Source: Christensenellaceae bacterium (lineage in GTDB: Bacteria > Bacillota > Clostridia > Christensenellales > Christensenellaceae). Taken from it: a stretch of 38,000 nt of DNA. The notes beneath the pieces are model-generated. The model worked only from the letters and a program-made list of their open reading frames with translations. It was not told where the DNA came from and made no database searches. Location of the stretch: assembly GCA_017523755.1 (NCBI GenBank), contig JAFWWA010000051.1:1-38000 (forward strand), given 5' to 3'. Of the stretch, positions 24,127-33,081 are shown piece by piece (the stretch's first letter is position 1; every line of letters begins with the position of its first letter). Made by a program: the position numbers and the translations under genes.

Positions 24127-25581
24127 CTACAGGGTCACCCCGTTTTTGAAGAGGGCCATTTCCTTATATCCCGCCTTTTCACTCTTCGTCTGCTCTCCCG
24201 AAGCATAGCTTAATATCCTTTCAAACAGTTCTTCCGCACAGTCTTCTATAGGCCTGCCTTCAGCCACCGTTCCCGCATTGAAATCTATCCATCCGGACTT
24301 GTTCATGAACAGCTTTGTGTTCGAGGATATCTTTACCGTAGGCACCGGCGACGAGAACGGCGTTCCCCTTCCCGTCGAGAATACAACTATTTGGGCTCCC
24401 GAGGCCGCGAGCGCCGTGGAGCTCACCAGGTCATTGCCCGGTGAATAAAGGAGGCTCAGCCCCTTCTCCTTTATGGGCTCGGCATAGGAAAGGACATCCT
24501 TCACCCGCGCCGTACCTGATTTCTGGGTACATCCGAGCGATTTTTCCTCAAGGGTGGTGATACCTCCCTTTTTGTTTCCGGGCGAGGGATTCTCATATAT
24601 CTCCTGTCCGTTTCTTATGAAATAATCCTTGAAACCGTTAATCATTCCTACGGTCTTTTTGAACACATCCTCTGAAATGCACCTTTCCATCAGCAGCGTC
24701 TCGGCACCGAACATCTCTGGCACTTCGGTAAGTATCGTGCTTCCTCCCGACGATATGACTATATCGGAGAGCCTTCCTATGACGGGATTTGCCGTTATCC
24801 CCGACAGACCGTCGGAGCCTCCGCATTTTAGGCCCAGCACGAGCTCCGATACGGGGATCTTTTCCCTTTTGTCCAGGGCCGCAAGCTCAGACAGCCCGCT
24901 TATGAGCCGCTCCGCCTCCAGGATCTCATCCTCAGCTTCCTGGCATACGAGCGTCCGAATCCTGTCCCTTCTGTCCCCGGGTATGTATCCCATTATGCTG
25001 TCGACCCCCGAGTTCTCGCAGCCGAGCCCCAGGAGAAGCACTCCCCCGGCGTTGGGATGGGCCGCAAGGGCAGCAAGGAGCTTCCTCGTGTTTATCTGAT
25101 CCTCACCGGTCTGGGAGCATCCGTACGGATGTGAAAAGGCGATCACGTCCGCCTTCCCCGACATCCTTTTCTCTATGGCCTTGGCTATGCCGCTCACGCA
25201 GCCGACGGTAGGTATTATCCATATCTCGTTCCTTATGCCGGCCCTGCCGTCTTTTCTCCTGTATCCGTAAAAATACGCTTCCCTTCCCGGGCCCGTCACC
25301 TCACCCGAGGGAGAATAGCTGTATTCCTCTTTTCCCGAGAGCTCTGTCACAAGGTTATGGGTATGCACCCATTCACCCTTTTTTATGCTGCGGGAGGCCC
25401 TTCCTATCTGAAAACCGTACTTTATCACGGGCTCTCCCTTCCCTATATCCTCAAGGGCGAACTTATGGCCTCCGGGAATATCGTCCTTAAGGACAGTTCC
25501 CGACCTTGAGGAGCCTTGTGCGATATCACTTAACGCTACGGCTACATTGTCCCTTTCGTTTATCTTGAGCACGTCATTCAT
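24127..25581 (-). CDS. uxaA: altronate dehydratase
   Basis: UxaA dehydrates D-altronate to 2-keto-3-deoxygluconate in galacturonate catabolism. The 484-residue protein has the N-terminal SAF-like domain (about 1-85, with IKKGEWVHTHNL) and then the long catalytic part. Motifs: IPTVGCVSG (123-131), FSHPYGCSQTGED (149-161), LLGLGCENSGVD (183-194) and LKCGGSDGLSGITANP (251-266), whose cysteines suit iron binding. The C-terminal half ends in the FSTGRGTPFSSPVPTVKI region. It overlaps uxaB by 8 nt, so the two form one operon. Confidence 0.95.
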   Translation of the reverse strand: MNDVLKINERDNVAVALSDIAQGSSRSGTVLKDDIPGGHKFALEDIGKGEPVIKYGFQIGRASRSIKKGEWVHTHNLVTELSGKEEYSYSPSGEVTGPGREAYFYGYRRKDGRAGIRNEIWIIPTVGCVSGIAKAIEKRMSGKADVIAFSHPYGCSQTGEDQINTRKLLAALAAHPNAGGVLLLGLGCENSGVDSIMGYIPGDRRDRIRTLVCQEAEDEILEAERLISGLSELAALDKREKIPVSELVLGLKCGGSDGLSGITANPVIGRLSDIVISSGGSTILTEVPEMFGAETLLMERCISEDVFKKTVGMINGFKDYFIRNGQEIYENPSPGNKKGGITTLEEKSLGCTQKSGTARVKDVLSYAEPIKEKGLSLLYSPGNDLVSSTALAASGAQIVVFSTGRGTPFSSPVPTVKISSNTKLFMNKSGWIDFNAGTVAEGRPIEDCAEELFERILSYASGEQTKSEKAGYKEMALFKNGVTL

Positions 25582-26968
25582 AGAGCGTCTCCTTTAGCGT
25601 TTCCCTTATCCCTTTTTCTTCCATCTTCAAAAGGGCTGCTGACACTTCCTTTACGAACCTGTCTCTATCGGGGATATCGGGGAAGAATCTCTCAGTAAAA
25701 GCACCTGCGATATCTCCATCATGGCCGTGTTCCGCGAAGAATCCTGTCACTTCCTCGGTATCGCGGATCCTGTAGGTCTCCCCGTTTCTGTTTCCAACGA
25801 GGCTCCCGTCCTCCATACTCCCGCTCATGAACCTTATGAGCGCAGCATACGAGAAGACAAGACATCCAGAAAGCTTTCCGGTCCTCTCATATATCCCCTT
25901 AAGAGAAGGCAGGCATCTCGTCCTCCACTTGGATACCGAGTTGAGGGATATGTCTAAAAGCGCGTGGTCTATATACGGATTTGCGAATCTGTCCAGTACG
26001 GACCTTATATAGTCCTCCGTAACGGTGCTGTCAAAGGGAAGCAGCGAAGCCGCCTCCTTCATCATCCTGTCAAGGAACGCGGCAAGATCGGGATCCTTTA
26101 CCGCCCTGTTCACGAAATCGTATCCCATGAGATACGCCGCGGTTATAAAGGAGGTATGCGCTCCGTTGAGCAGCCTTACCTTTATGAGCTTATAGCTTAT
26201 GACATCGTCCGTGAAAACGACGGGGAGGCCGTATCTGTCGAGCGGGAGGGCTTCCCTTATCCCGTCCCTGTCCTCGATGACGAAAAGCGCGTACGGTTCC
26301 GCGCAGACCGCAAGCCCGTCATTTTGACCGAGGAGACTTAACGTGTCGGCCGGATGGCCGGTCACTATCCTGTCGACCAGGGTCGAAACGAATGTGCATC
26401 TGGTTTCAAGCCACTTAATGGCTTCCTCCTCAGCGCCCCAGATCCTGAAAAGCTCTTCAACGCACTCCCTCAGCCTTCCGCCGTTGTCGTCTATGAGCTC
26501 GTGCGGGACGATATATATCCTGTTTCCCCCATAGCACTTTGCCCTGGCTCTCATAAGAAGGAGCTTTGCCAGCTTGCCCGGGAATGAGGAGGGCGGCGCG
26601 TCATCAAAGCGGTCGGATACGTCAAGAACTATCCCCGCTTCGGTCGTATTTGAGATAATAAACCGGAGGCTGTCGTCAAGAGCGGTCCTCACGACCTCGT
26701 CCCAGTCGCTGTACGGGCTCAGTATGCGGCTTATGCAGCCGACCTCATACCTGTCGTCCACCGGCTTTCCGTCAGTCATGCCCCTTAAGAGCACGTGGTA
26801 TCTGTTGCCCTGTTTTTCGTATACGGGAGGGATCTCCCCTTTCCTCGGCTTTACGACCGTCACATCGAGTCTGTCGCCCGATCTCACGTTATACATCTCT
26901 ATCATCCAGTCTGTGAAGGCTCTTAAGAAATTGCCCTCTCCGAACTGAAGCACTGTCCCTGCCATCAT
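25574..26968 (-). CDS. uxaB: tagaturonate reductase (altronate oxidoreductase)
   Basis: UxaB reduces D-tagaturonate to D-altronate with NADH. It belongs to the long-chain mannitol dehydrogenase family (464 residues). The N-terminal dinucleotide-binding stretch contains QFGEGNFLRAFTDWMIE (8-24), followed by SNTTEAGI (107-114) and TLVDRIVTGHPADT (196-209). The catalytic signature is KVRLLNGAHTSF (263-274) with Lys263, Asn268 and His271. Two ATGs are adjacent; the second is better spaced from GGAGG. It leads the uxaB-uxaA pair. The upstream isomerase UxaC is not in the window. Confidence 0.94.
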   Translation of the reverse strand: MMAGTVLQFGEGNFLRAFTDWMIEMYNVRSGDRLDVTVVKPRKGEIPPVYEKQGNRYHVLLRGMTDGKPVDDRYEVGCISRILSPYSDWDEVVRTALDDSLRFIISNTTEAGIVLDVSDRFDDAPPSSFPGKLAKLLLMRARAKCYGGNRIYIVPHELIDDNGGRLRECVEELFRIWGAEEEAIKWLETRCTFVSTLVDRIVTGHPADTLSLLGQNDGLAVCAEPYALFVIEDRDGIREALPLDRYGLPVVFTDDVISYKLIKVRLLNGAHTSFITAAYLMGYDFVNRAVKDPDLAAFLDRMMKEAASLLPFDSTVTEDYIRSVLDRFANPYIDHALLDISLNSVSKWRTRCLPSLKGIYERTGKLSGCLVFSYAALIRFMSGSMEDGSLVGNRNGETYRIRDTEEVTGFFAEHGHDGDIAGAFTERFFPDIPDRDRFVKEVSAALLKMEEKGIRETLKETLYE

Positions 26969-27022
26969 ATCCTCCGTTTATCTATGCGTCAGGCCTGTCC
27001 CTGCCGCATCTGTTTTATACTG

Positions 27023-27052
27023 TTGAAATCTTCACTGCCTATGCTTTATAAT
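27023..27052 (+). promoter_or_regulatory. promoter for the 27074 membrane protein
   Basis: TTGAAA (27023-27028), an 18-bp spacer and a perfect TATAAT (27047-27052). The predicted start near 27059 leaves a very short 5' untranslated region before the ATG at 27074. Confidence 0.65.
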
Positions 27053-27073
27053 GCTCTACTGAAAGGAAATGCA

Positions 27074-27577
27074 ATGAAGAAAAAGACCATCATAATATCA
27101 TCTACATTCATAATATTCATCACAGGCATCGTCCTGTTCACCATCCTTCTTCCCTGGGCATTAAGGGCGGGAAGGAACGCTGCGGACGCCGGCATAGTTT
27201 CCCTTGCGGTCATCCTCATCCTCCTCATCATAAGGGACACGAGGGATCATATAAGGACCTTAAGATACAGATCCGTGGAAAGCGAGATAGAAGAGCCCGC
27301 CGTCACCAAGCTGCTTTCGGATGTCAGCGTCGACGACACGTTCGTGTTCGGATGTACCGTACTCACCGGAAAGAGGCTCTATATATTTTCAAGATACAGA
27401 AAGCCGTACTTCAGGGAGGTCATAGACCTGTCGTCAATAAGGGGCACGGATCTTCCGAACGATATCACCCTTACCATAATGACGGACCTCCATACCTACA
27501 CCGTCATAAGCGGCGAGGCCGGTCCCTTTTACGAAGTCCTTAACGACCTCATCCGCAAAAGCTCTCAAAAGGATTGA
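27074..27577 (+). CDS. small membrane protein with cytoplasmic PH-like domain, function unknown
   Basis: The 167-residue product has two N-terminal membrane helices (about 5-28 and 38-54) and a soluble C-terminal domain of about 95 residues rich in beta strands. Its pattern VFGCTVLTGKRLYIFSRYRKPYFREVIDLSSIRG resembles bacterial PH-like (YcxB- or GRAM-type) folds; this is a tentative shape match. The start is set by GAAAGG 7 nt upstream; the longer frame of 30 extra codons overlaps the promoter. It is monocistronic and diverges from uxaB. Confidence 0.75.
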   Translation: MKKKTIIISSTFIIFITGIVLFTILLPWALRAGRNAADAGIVSLAVILILLIIRDTRDHIRTLRYRSVESEIEEPAVTKLLSDVSVDDTFVFGCTVLTGKRLYIFSRYRKPYFREVIDLSSIRGTDLPNDITLTIMTDLHTYTVISGEAGPFYEVLNDLIRKSSQKD

Positions 27578-27590
27578 GCCTCATATCATT

Positions 27591-27627
27591 AAAAGGTCCT
27601 CAGAATCATAAGTTTCGAGGACCTTTT
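27591..27627. terminator. bidirectional terminator
   Basis: An 11-bp stem AAAAGGTCCTC (27591-27601)/GAGGACCTTTT (27617-27627) with a 15-nt loop and TT continuing beyond. It lies between the convergent 27074 gene and rel and can serve both. Confidence 0.85.
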
Positions 27628-27641
27628 TTCATCTTTTCCTT

Positions 27642-29759
27642 TTACGAGCTTATCCTCGAGACGCCGCTCACTCCATCTATCCCGGCTATCTCGGACATTA
27701 TCCCGTTCAGCTCGTCGAGGCTTATGACATCCATCTTTATATTGAGGAAGCACGCCTCTCCGTCCCTGTTCACCCTCGCGTTCACGAGATTTATCGATAT
27801 GTCCTTCTGGGAAAGCAGCTTCGAGACATCGGCGAGCATCCCTATCCTGTCCTCGCCCGTTATCTGTATCTCAACGGGATATTTCTGGGCCTTGTCGGCC
27901 GCCCAGGATACTTCCACTATCCTGTCCTCTGAAAAATCCCTGCTGTTCCTGAAGTTCTTGCAGTCCTTCCTGTGGACCGTTATCCCGCGGCCCTGTGTAA
28001 GGTAGCCTGTTATGTCATCCCCTGGTATCGGACTGCAGCACTTGGCGAGCCTTACGGGCAGATCTCTTAGCGCGGGATCCTTTGCGATGACGTCCCTGCC
28101 CTCCGAGATCCTCTCCCTGTTGATCCTTGCCTGATAGAGCAGCCTTGTTATAATCTGGTTCTGTGGCAGCCCGCCGTATCCGAAGGATGCCAGCATGTCC
28201 TCCACTGAGACGAGCGAGTATCTTTCGAACAGGGGCTTTAAAGCATCCTCGCTTAGAAGCTCATCCACCGTATATCCGTTTGCCTTTGCGGCCTCCTGTA
28301 TGATATCGCGGCCCTTCTCTATGTTCTCTTCCTTGAGCTCTTTTCTGAACCAGAGATTGATCTTGTTCCTGGCAAGAGCGGTATGCACGAATTTGAGCCA
28401 GTCTCTCGAGGGGCCCTTCCTCGACGGGCTCGGTATTATCTCCACTATGTCCCCGGTCTTGAGCTCGTAGTTCAGGGGGACCAGCTTGCCGTTCACCCTT
28501 GCGCCCATGCATCTGTTTCCTATGTCGGAGTGTATGCTGTAGGCGAAATCTAGCGGAGTGCTCCCCTTTATGAAGTCCTTTACGTCCCCCTTCGGGGTAA
28601 AGACGTACACGTTGTCGCTCGTGATGTCTGTCGTAAGTGTCTCCATGAACTCCCTGCTGTCGGAAAGCTCGGTCTGCCATTCGACTATGTTCCTTAACCA
28701 GTCGAGCTTGTTGTCAAGGGTATCCTCGGTATCCTGGCCTTCCTTGTATTTCCAGTGCGCGGCTATGCCGTACTCAGCCGTCCTGTGCATCTCCTCCGTC
28801 CTTATCTGGACCTCAAAGGGTATGCCGTCCTCCCCGAGCACCGTCGTATGGAGGGACTGATACATATTCTGCTTCGGTACGGCTATATAATCCTTGAACC
28901 TGTCGGGTATGGGCTTCCAGTTAAGATGCACTGTCCCCAGGGACAGATAGCACTCCATGACTTCCTTTACTATGATCCTTAAGGCCACTATATCGTAAAG
29001 CCCGTCAAAGTCCTTGTCCTGCTCCTTCATCTTCCTGTATATGCTGTAGATGTTCTTGAGCCTGCCGTCGACCCTGCCTTTTATGCCGGCCTTTTCAAGG
29101 GCAGCCGAAACGGATTCCTGGATATTCTCTATGTAATTGTTCCTTGTTGTCTGTGTCGATTCGAGCTTTGCCACTATGGCGAAATACTCTTTGGGATTCG
29201 TATATCTGAAAGAGAGATCCTCGAGCTCCCTCGCCATCTTCGTCATCCCGAGCCTCTGGGCCAGGGGAACGTAGATGCTGAGCGTCTCCGTAGCCTTCTC
29301 TATCTGCTTGGGGCCGCTCTGGTATTCCATGGTGTTCATGTTGTGCAGACGGTCCGCCAGCTTTATTATTATGACGCGCACGTTGCTGTTCGAGGCGAGA
29401 AGGAGCTTCCTCACGGTCTCTGCCTCCTGCTCTTCCCTCGACCGGTTCAGTCTTGAGAGCTTGGTCACGCCGTCCACGAGTTTCATGACTTCGCGGTTGA
29501 ATTCCCTCTCCACATCCTCGAGCGTATAGTCGGTGTCCTCGACGACGTCATGGAGCAGCGCGGCAGCTATTGTGTTTTCGTCCATGCCAAGATCGGCCAC
29601 CACTTTCGCGACGGCTATAGGATGGATTATGTACGGCTCGCCGGATTTTCTTTTCATCTGGCTGTGCTGTCTTTCCGCGATCTCAAAAGCCTTCCTTACG
29701 GTGACGCTGTCCTTAAGATCGGGATACCGCTCTATGAAGTCGTTATAATAAGCGCTCAC
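27642..29759 (-). CDS. rel: bifunctional (p)ppGpp synthetase/hydrolase (RelA/SpoT family)
   Basis: Rel makes and degrades (p)ppGpp during the stringent response. The 705-residue protein has the hydrolase HD domain (YIIHPIAVAKVVADL; His70-Asp71; ADRLHNM at 135-141) and the synthetase domain (DGRLKNIYSIYRKM, YDIVALRIIV, PKQNMYQSLHTTVLG). A TGS domain (about 385-445, VFTPKGDVKDFIKGSTPLDFAYSIH) and a C-terminal ACT domain (from about 625) follow. Both active sites look intact. The GTG start overlaps the recJ stop as GTGA, so the two are coupled. Confidence 0.96.
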   Translation of the reverse strand: MSAYYNDFIERYPDLKDSVTVRKAFEIAERQHSQMKRKSGEPYIIHPIAVAKVVADLGMDENTIAAALLHDVVEDTDYTLEDVEREFNREVMKLVDGVTKLSRLNRSREEQEAETVRKLLLASNSNVRVIIIKLADRLHNMNTMEYQSGPKQIEKATETLSIYVPLAQRLGMTKMARELEDLSFRYTNPKEYFAIVAKLESTQTTRNNYIENIQESVSAALEKAGIKGRVDGRLKNIYSIYRKMKEQDKDFDGLYDIVALRIIVKEVMECYLSLGTVHLNWKPIPDRFKDYIAVPKQNMYQSLHTTVLGEDGIPFEVQIRTEEMHRTAEYGIAAHWKYKEGQDTEDTLDNKLDWLRNIVEWQTELSDSREFMETLTTDITSDNVYVFTPKGDVKDFIKGSTPLDFAYSIHSDIGNRCMGARVNGKLVPLNYELKTGDIVEIIPSPSRKGPSRDWLKFVHTALARNKINLWFRKELKEENIEKGRDIIQEAAKANGYTVDELLSEDALKPLFERYSLVSVEDMLASFGYGGLPQNQIITRLLYQARINRERISEGRDVIAKDPALRDLPVRLAKCCSPIPGDDITGYLTQGRGITVHRKDCKNFRNSRDFSEDRIVEVSWAADKAQKYPVEIQITGEDRIGMLADVSKLLSQKDISINLVNARVNRDGEACFLNIKMDVISLDELNGIMSEIAGIDGVSGVSRISS

Positions 29760-32125
29760 TTTATAAACACCTTTTCATAAGACTCTTCGACCTTTCTGTA
29801 CATCAGGTTCCTCATCCAGAAGCCCCTTTCATATACGGAAGTGTCGTCTGTACCGTTGTAGTTTATATTTATTCTATCTTTTTTATTTATCTCAATCAAG
29901 CCGAATGACCTTATTACTTTTAAGGCGAACCATATCTGACCGGGGGCGAGTCCTATCGTAGCCTTCCCTATATCGGAAACGAGGCTGTCCATCGAATCGT
30001 ATCCCCTTCCAGCCTGCGACATGGTCCTAAGCGCTCTTAAGACGGCTGTCATCCCTTCCGCGGGGATACGCGTCCTTTGAAGGAGACCGCTTATGCCGGT
30101 ATCAAGGACAAGAGCTCCCTCCGTCCCACAGGCATATGCGCCGCAGAGATATATGTTCCTGTAGTTCCTGAGGCTCACTCCATCCCTCAGGCCTGTCATC
30201 ACGGCATTCTCAGCCGAGTCGTCAGAGTAATCCCGAAGTCCGGGAAAACGGGCATCCTTAAGCACGCTCCTGTGTTTTATGAACTGCTCCTCGCCCTCTT
30301 TGCTGTTTATTATGACAAGAGTGCCCAAGGGGCTCCTGTCCATATCTTCCTTAAGGGATCCGAAGAACCTGGAAGCGCTGCACCTGGTTCTCGTATCATC
30401 AAGCGCGCACACGAGCTCATCCGCCGCACCTCCCGCATAACGATCCTTTTCCGTCCCGTCCCCTATGGGGTCACCATAGACAGCGTATTCCGCTGTGAAC
30501 TGCCTTGCGGCCCTTCCCCTGAAACGGTTTATCCCGAAGCTCCCCACAAGGTCGCATATCTCTCCCTCGCGGAGATGATCGTCTGTATTGAAGCGCACGG
30601 TCTCGAGATCAGGCGCCTCCCTTAGATGCGCCTTCGAATGCCTGCCGCCTCCCATCATCTGGACCCCTTCAGTCGTCACTCCCCTTATGAGGAAGCACGG
30701 CTCGGGATTTCCCTGGCCGAAGGGCTCAAGCATCTCTATCTGTTCGGAAAGCTCATACGTCAGTTGTTCAGGCCTTGCCTCTTCGTCGTAAATGACGGTC
30801 CTCTCGAAATCGGGGTCGGAATACTTTTCTGCCACAGCTCTCTCCCAGATGAGCGAAGCCTCCTTTAGCATATCCTTTTCAAGCGTGATGCCGGCCGCCT
30901 GCGAATGCCCCCCGAACCTTATGTAGCAGTCCCTTGCGCGGTCGAGTATCTCATACAGGTTTATCCCGTTTATGCTCCTCGCGGACCCTGTGAGTATGCC
31001 GCCGTTCTCCGAGAACACTACCGCGGGCCTGTTGAACCTCTCGGCGAGCTTTGCGGCGGCCAGACCTACGATACCGGGCTCCCAGCCCTCCTTGAACACG
31101 GATATCACTCGCGGAGGCATGAGTTCTCCCTCGCTCATCACCTTCTTTGCGGACTCCTCGTATATATCAGCCTGAAGGCTCTGTCTTTCGGCGTTTATCC
31201 TGCATAGCCAGTCAGCTATCTTCCCTCTTCTCACGGGATCCTTCGTCAGGAGCAGCTCGAGCGCATACTTCGCGTGAGCCATCCTTCCTGCCGCATTGAG
31301 CCTCGGGACCACGGTGAAGCCCACTGTTCTCGAGCTTATCTTCATGATATCGGTCCCCGAGACGTCGCAGAGCGCCTTTATCCCTTCGTTCGGATCGGTC
31401 CTGAGTTTCCTTAGGCCCTCCGAAGCTATTATCCTGTTCTCGTCCGTAAGGCTCACCACATCGCCTATCGTGGCGACACAGGCTATATCGATGTAATTCG
31501 CGGCAGCGCCCGGGTCCAGCGCCTGGACGGTCTTTAAGGCTATACCGGCTCCGCAGAGGTCCTTAAAGGGATACGTCTCTCCCTCGACTTTCGGATCCAC
31601 GATGTACGGAGTATCCGGCAGCTCTCCCGCCTCGTGATGGTCGAGCACTATCACGTCCGCCCCTGACTCTTTAGCTGCCTCGACCTCGGCTACGCTCCTT
31701 ATCCCGCAGTCCACGGTGATGATGAGCGTGAAGCCCTTGTCCGTTATGCTTTTAAAGGCGCCAAGATTGGGCCCGTAGCCCTCTTTCTTCCTGTCGGGTA
31801 TATACGGATGCGCAGCAGCGCCCATGGCTCTTAAAGCCTTTATGAGGATAGCGCATGCGCATATCCCGTCTGCATCGTAGTCTGCGTAGACGGCGATCTT
31901 TTCCTTTTTTTCTATCGCGGTCCTTATCCTTTCGACCGCAGCAGCCATATTCCTGAACAGCATAGGATCGTGCATACCGCTCATCTTAGGATGCAGGAAC
32001 ATGTCTATGTCTTCTATGCCGCGTGAGGCGAGTATCCCCGCCATGAGCGGCTCGACCCTGTAATCGGCGGCTATCTTTTTTATCAGATCCTTATCGGCAT
32101 TTTCCGATCTTCTTACAAAACGCAT
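29756..32125 (-). CDS. recJ: single-stranded-DNA-specific exonuclease RecJ
   Basis: RecJ is a 5'-3' exonuclease in recombination and mismatch repair. The DHH-family motifs are visible: YADYDADGICA (80-90), VDCGIRS (138-144) and LDHHEAGE (161-168), with DHHA1 features later (FSENGGILTGSARSINGINLYE and GGHSQAAG). At 789 residues it carries a C-terminal extension of about 200 residues beyond the minimal core, as many Firmicute RecJ proteins do. It follows the secDF terminator and overlaps rel by 4 nt. Confidence 0.95.
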   Translation of the reverse strand: MRFVRRSENADKDLIKKIAADYRVEPLMAGILASRGIEDIDMFLHPKMSGMHDPMLFRNMAAAVERIRTAIEKKEKIAVYADYDADGICACAILIKALRAMGAAAHPYIPDRKKEGYGPNLGAFKSITDKGFTLIITVDCGIRSVAEVEAAKESGADVIVLDHHEAGELPDTPYIVDPKVEGETYPFKDLCGAGIALKTVQALDPGAAANYIDIACVATIGDVVSLTDENRIIASEGLRKLRTDPNEGIKALCDVSGTDIMKISSRTVGFTVVPRLNAAGRMAHAKYALELLLTKDPVRRGKIADWLCRINAERQSLQADIYEESAKKVMSEGELMPPRVISVFKEGWEPGIVGLAAAKLAERFNRPAVVFSENGGILTGSARSINGINLYEILDRARDCYIRFGGHSQAAGITLEKDMLKEASLIWERAVAEKYSDPDFERTVIYDEEARPEQLTYELSEQIEMLEPFGQGNPEPCFLIRGVTTEGVQMMGGGRHSKAHLREAPDLETVRFNTDDHLREGEICDLVGSFGINRFRGRAARQFTAEYAVYGDPIGDGTEKDRYAGGAADELVCALDDTRTRCSASRFFGSLKEDMDRSPLGTLVIINSKEGEEQFIKHRSVLKDARFPGLRDYSDDSAENAVMTGLRDGVSLRNYRNIYLCGAYACGTEGALVLDTGISGLLQRTRIPAEGMTAVLRALRTMSQAGRGYDSMDSLVSDIGKATIGLAPGQIWFALKVIRSFGLIEINKKDRININYNGTDDTSVYERGFWMRNLMYRKVEESYEKVFIK

Positions 32126-32162
32126 CTTTTCCCCTTGTCAGGAACCGTTGAGATGAAATAAA

Positions 32163-32195
32163 AAAGCTGACAAGAGCATATCTCTTTTCAGCTTT
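32163..32195 (-). terminator. secDF terminator
   Basis: AAAGCTGA (32163-32170)/TCAGCTTT (32188-32195) with an inner AAGAG/CTCTT stem, followed on the minus strand by TTTTTTATTT. It lies between secF and recJ. No clear separate promoter for recJ was seen after it, so some read-through is likely. Confidence 0.85.
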
Positions 32196-32208
32196 CAGAG
32201 TTTTCTTA

Positions 32209-33081
32209 TTATTTTTCCTCTGCCGTACCGAATACCGCGGCATAGGCACAGAACAGGGCGCATACGCATCCGACTGCAAACTGTATGAGGAGCTCCCTCA
32301 TGAGCTCAGCCTGGAAAATGAGGCCGAACACGAGAGCTATGGCAAAGCACAGTACGACAGCCAGTATAACGGACCGGACCTGCTTTTTTGCATTCTTCGC
32401 TATCTCTTCCCCGGTGCTCTTCATCCTTGAGGTGTTCTTCTCATTATACGTCCTTATGAGCAGCCCCGTTATGACAGCCAGGAGCGTTGAGGCTGAAGTG
32501 AGGTATACGGCTGACATCAGGTTCCTGCTGATATCTATCCTCGCCATCATCACGACAGCCAGCATCAGCACCGAAGCAAGGACAGGCGCCGCAAAAGCGG
32601 ATATCCCGTATCGGAGCCCATGCCTTATAAGGACATATACGGCAGGTACGAGAAGCGCCGCAGCAAGAGCTATGAAAGGCAGCACCAGATCCTTTACGGA
32701 TGAACGCGGCCCGAACTTTATGCATTCGAAAACTATCGCCGCTTCCTTGTCGTTATATCTGTCGGTGAACTCGCTCTCGACAAGCTTCTTGAAAGACTCC
32801 GAATCGGTGCCCGTCTCCTCTATCTCAGCGATATATATGACGGTGTCTTTCGTTTTTTCGGATACTATGACGTTCACGTTCCCCGAAACGCCCTCGAGCT
32901 TCATCAGCCTTGAGCAGAAATCATCATAGGTATTTTCAGGAGGGAGCTTGACCGTCACAGCCGTTCCGCCTGTATAGTCGAGGCCCTTGCTGAAGCCGCC
33001 GAAAATGAATCCTATCACAGCAGCGGCACAGATCACTGCCGCTGAGATAAGGAGGCTGACCCTCATGAATCCTTTTTTCAT
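32209..33081 (-). CDS. secF: protein translocase subunit SecF
   Basis: SecF (290 residues) works with SecD to use the ion gradient for late steps of export. The N-terminal helix and the FGGFSKGLDYTGGTAVTVKLP motif (about 27-47) are characteristic. A short periplasmic domain follows, then five C-terminal helices (about 128-150, 158-180, 185-208, 237-258, 264-285). Its start overlaps the secD stop by 4 nt. Confidence 0.95.
   Translation of the reverse strand: MKKGFMRVSLLISAAVICAAAVIGFIFGGFSKGLDYTGGTAVTVKLPPENTYDDFCSRLMKLEGVSGNVNVIVSEKTKDTVIYIAEIEETGTDSESFKKLVESEFTDRYNDKEAAIVFECIKFGPRSSVKDLVLPFIALAAALLVPAVYVLIRHGLRYGISAFAAPVLASVLMLAVVMMARIDISRNLMSAVYLTSASTLLAVITGLLIRTYNEKNTSRMKSTGEEIAKNAKKQVRSVILAVVLCFAIALVFGLIFQAELMRELLIQFAVGCVCALFCAYAAVFGTAEEK

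Noticed and set aside
30077-30625. 182-residue plus-strand frame opposite recJ
   Set aside because: Antisense to a conserved gene with no start signal.
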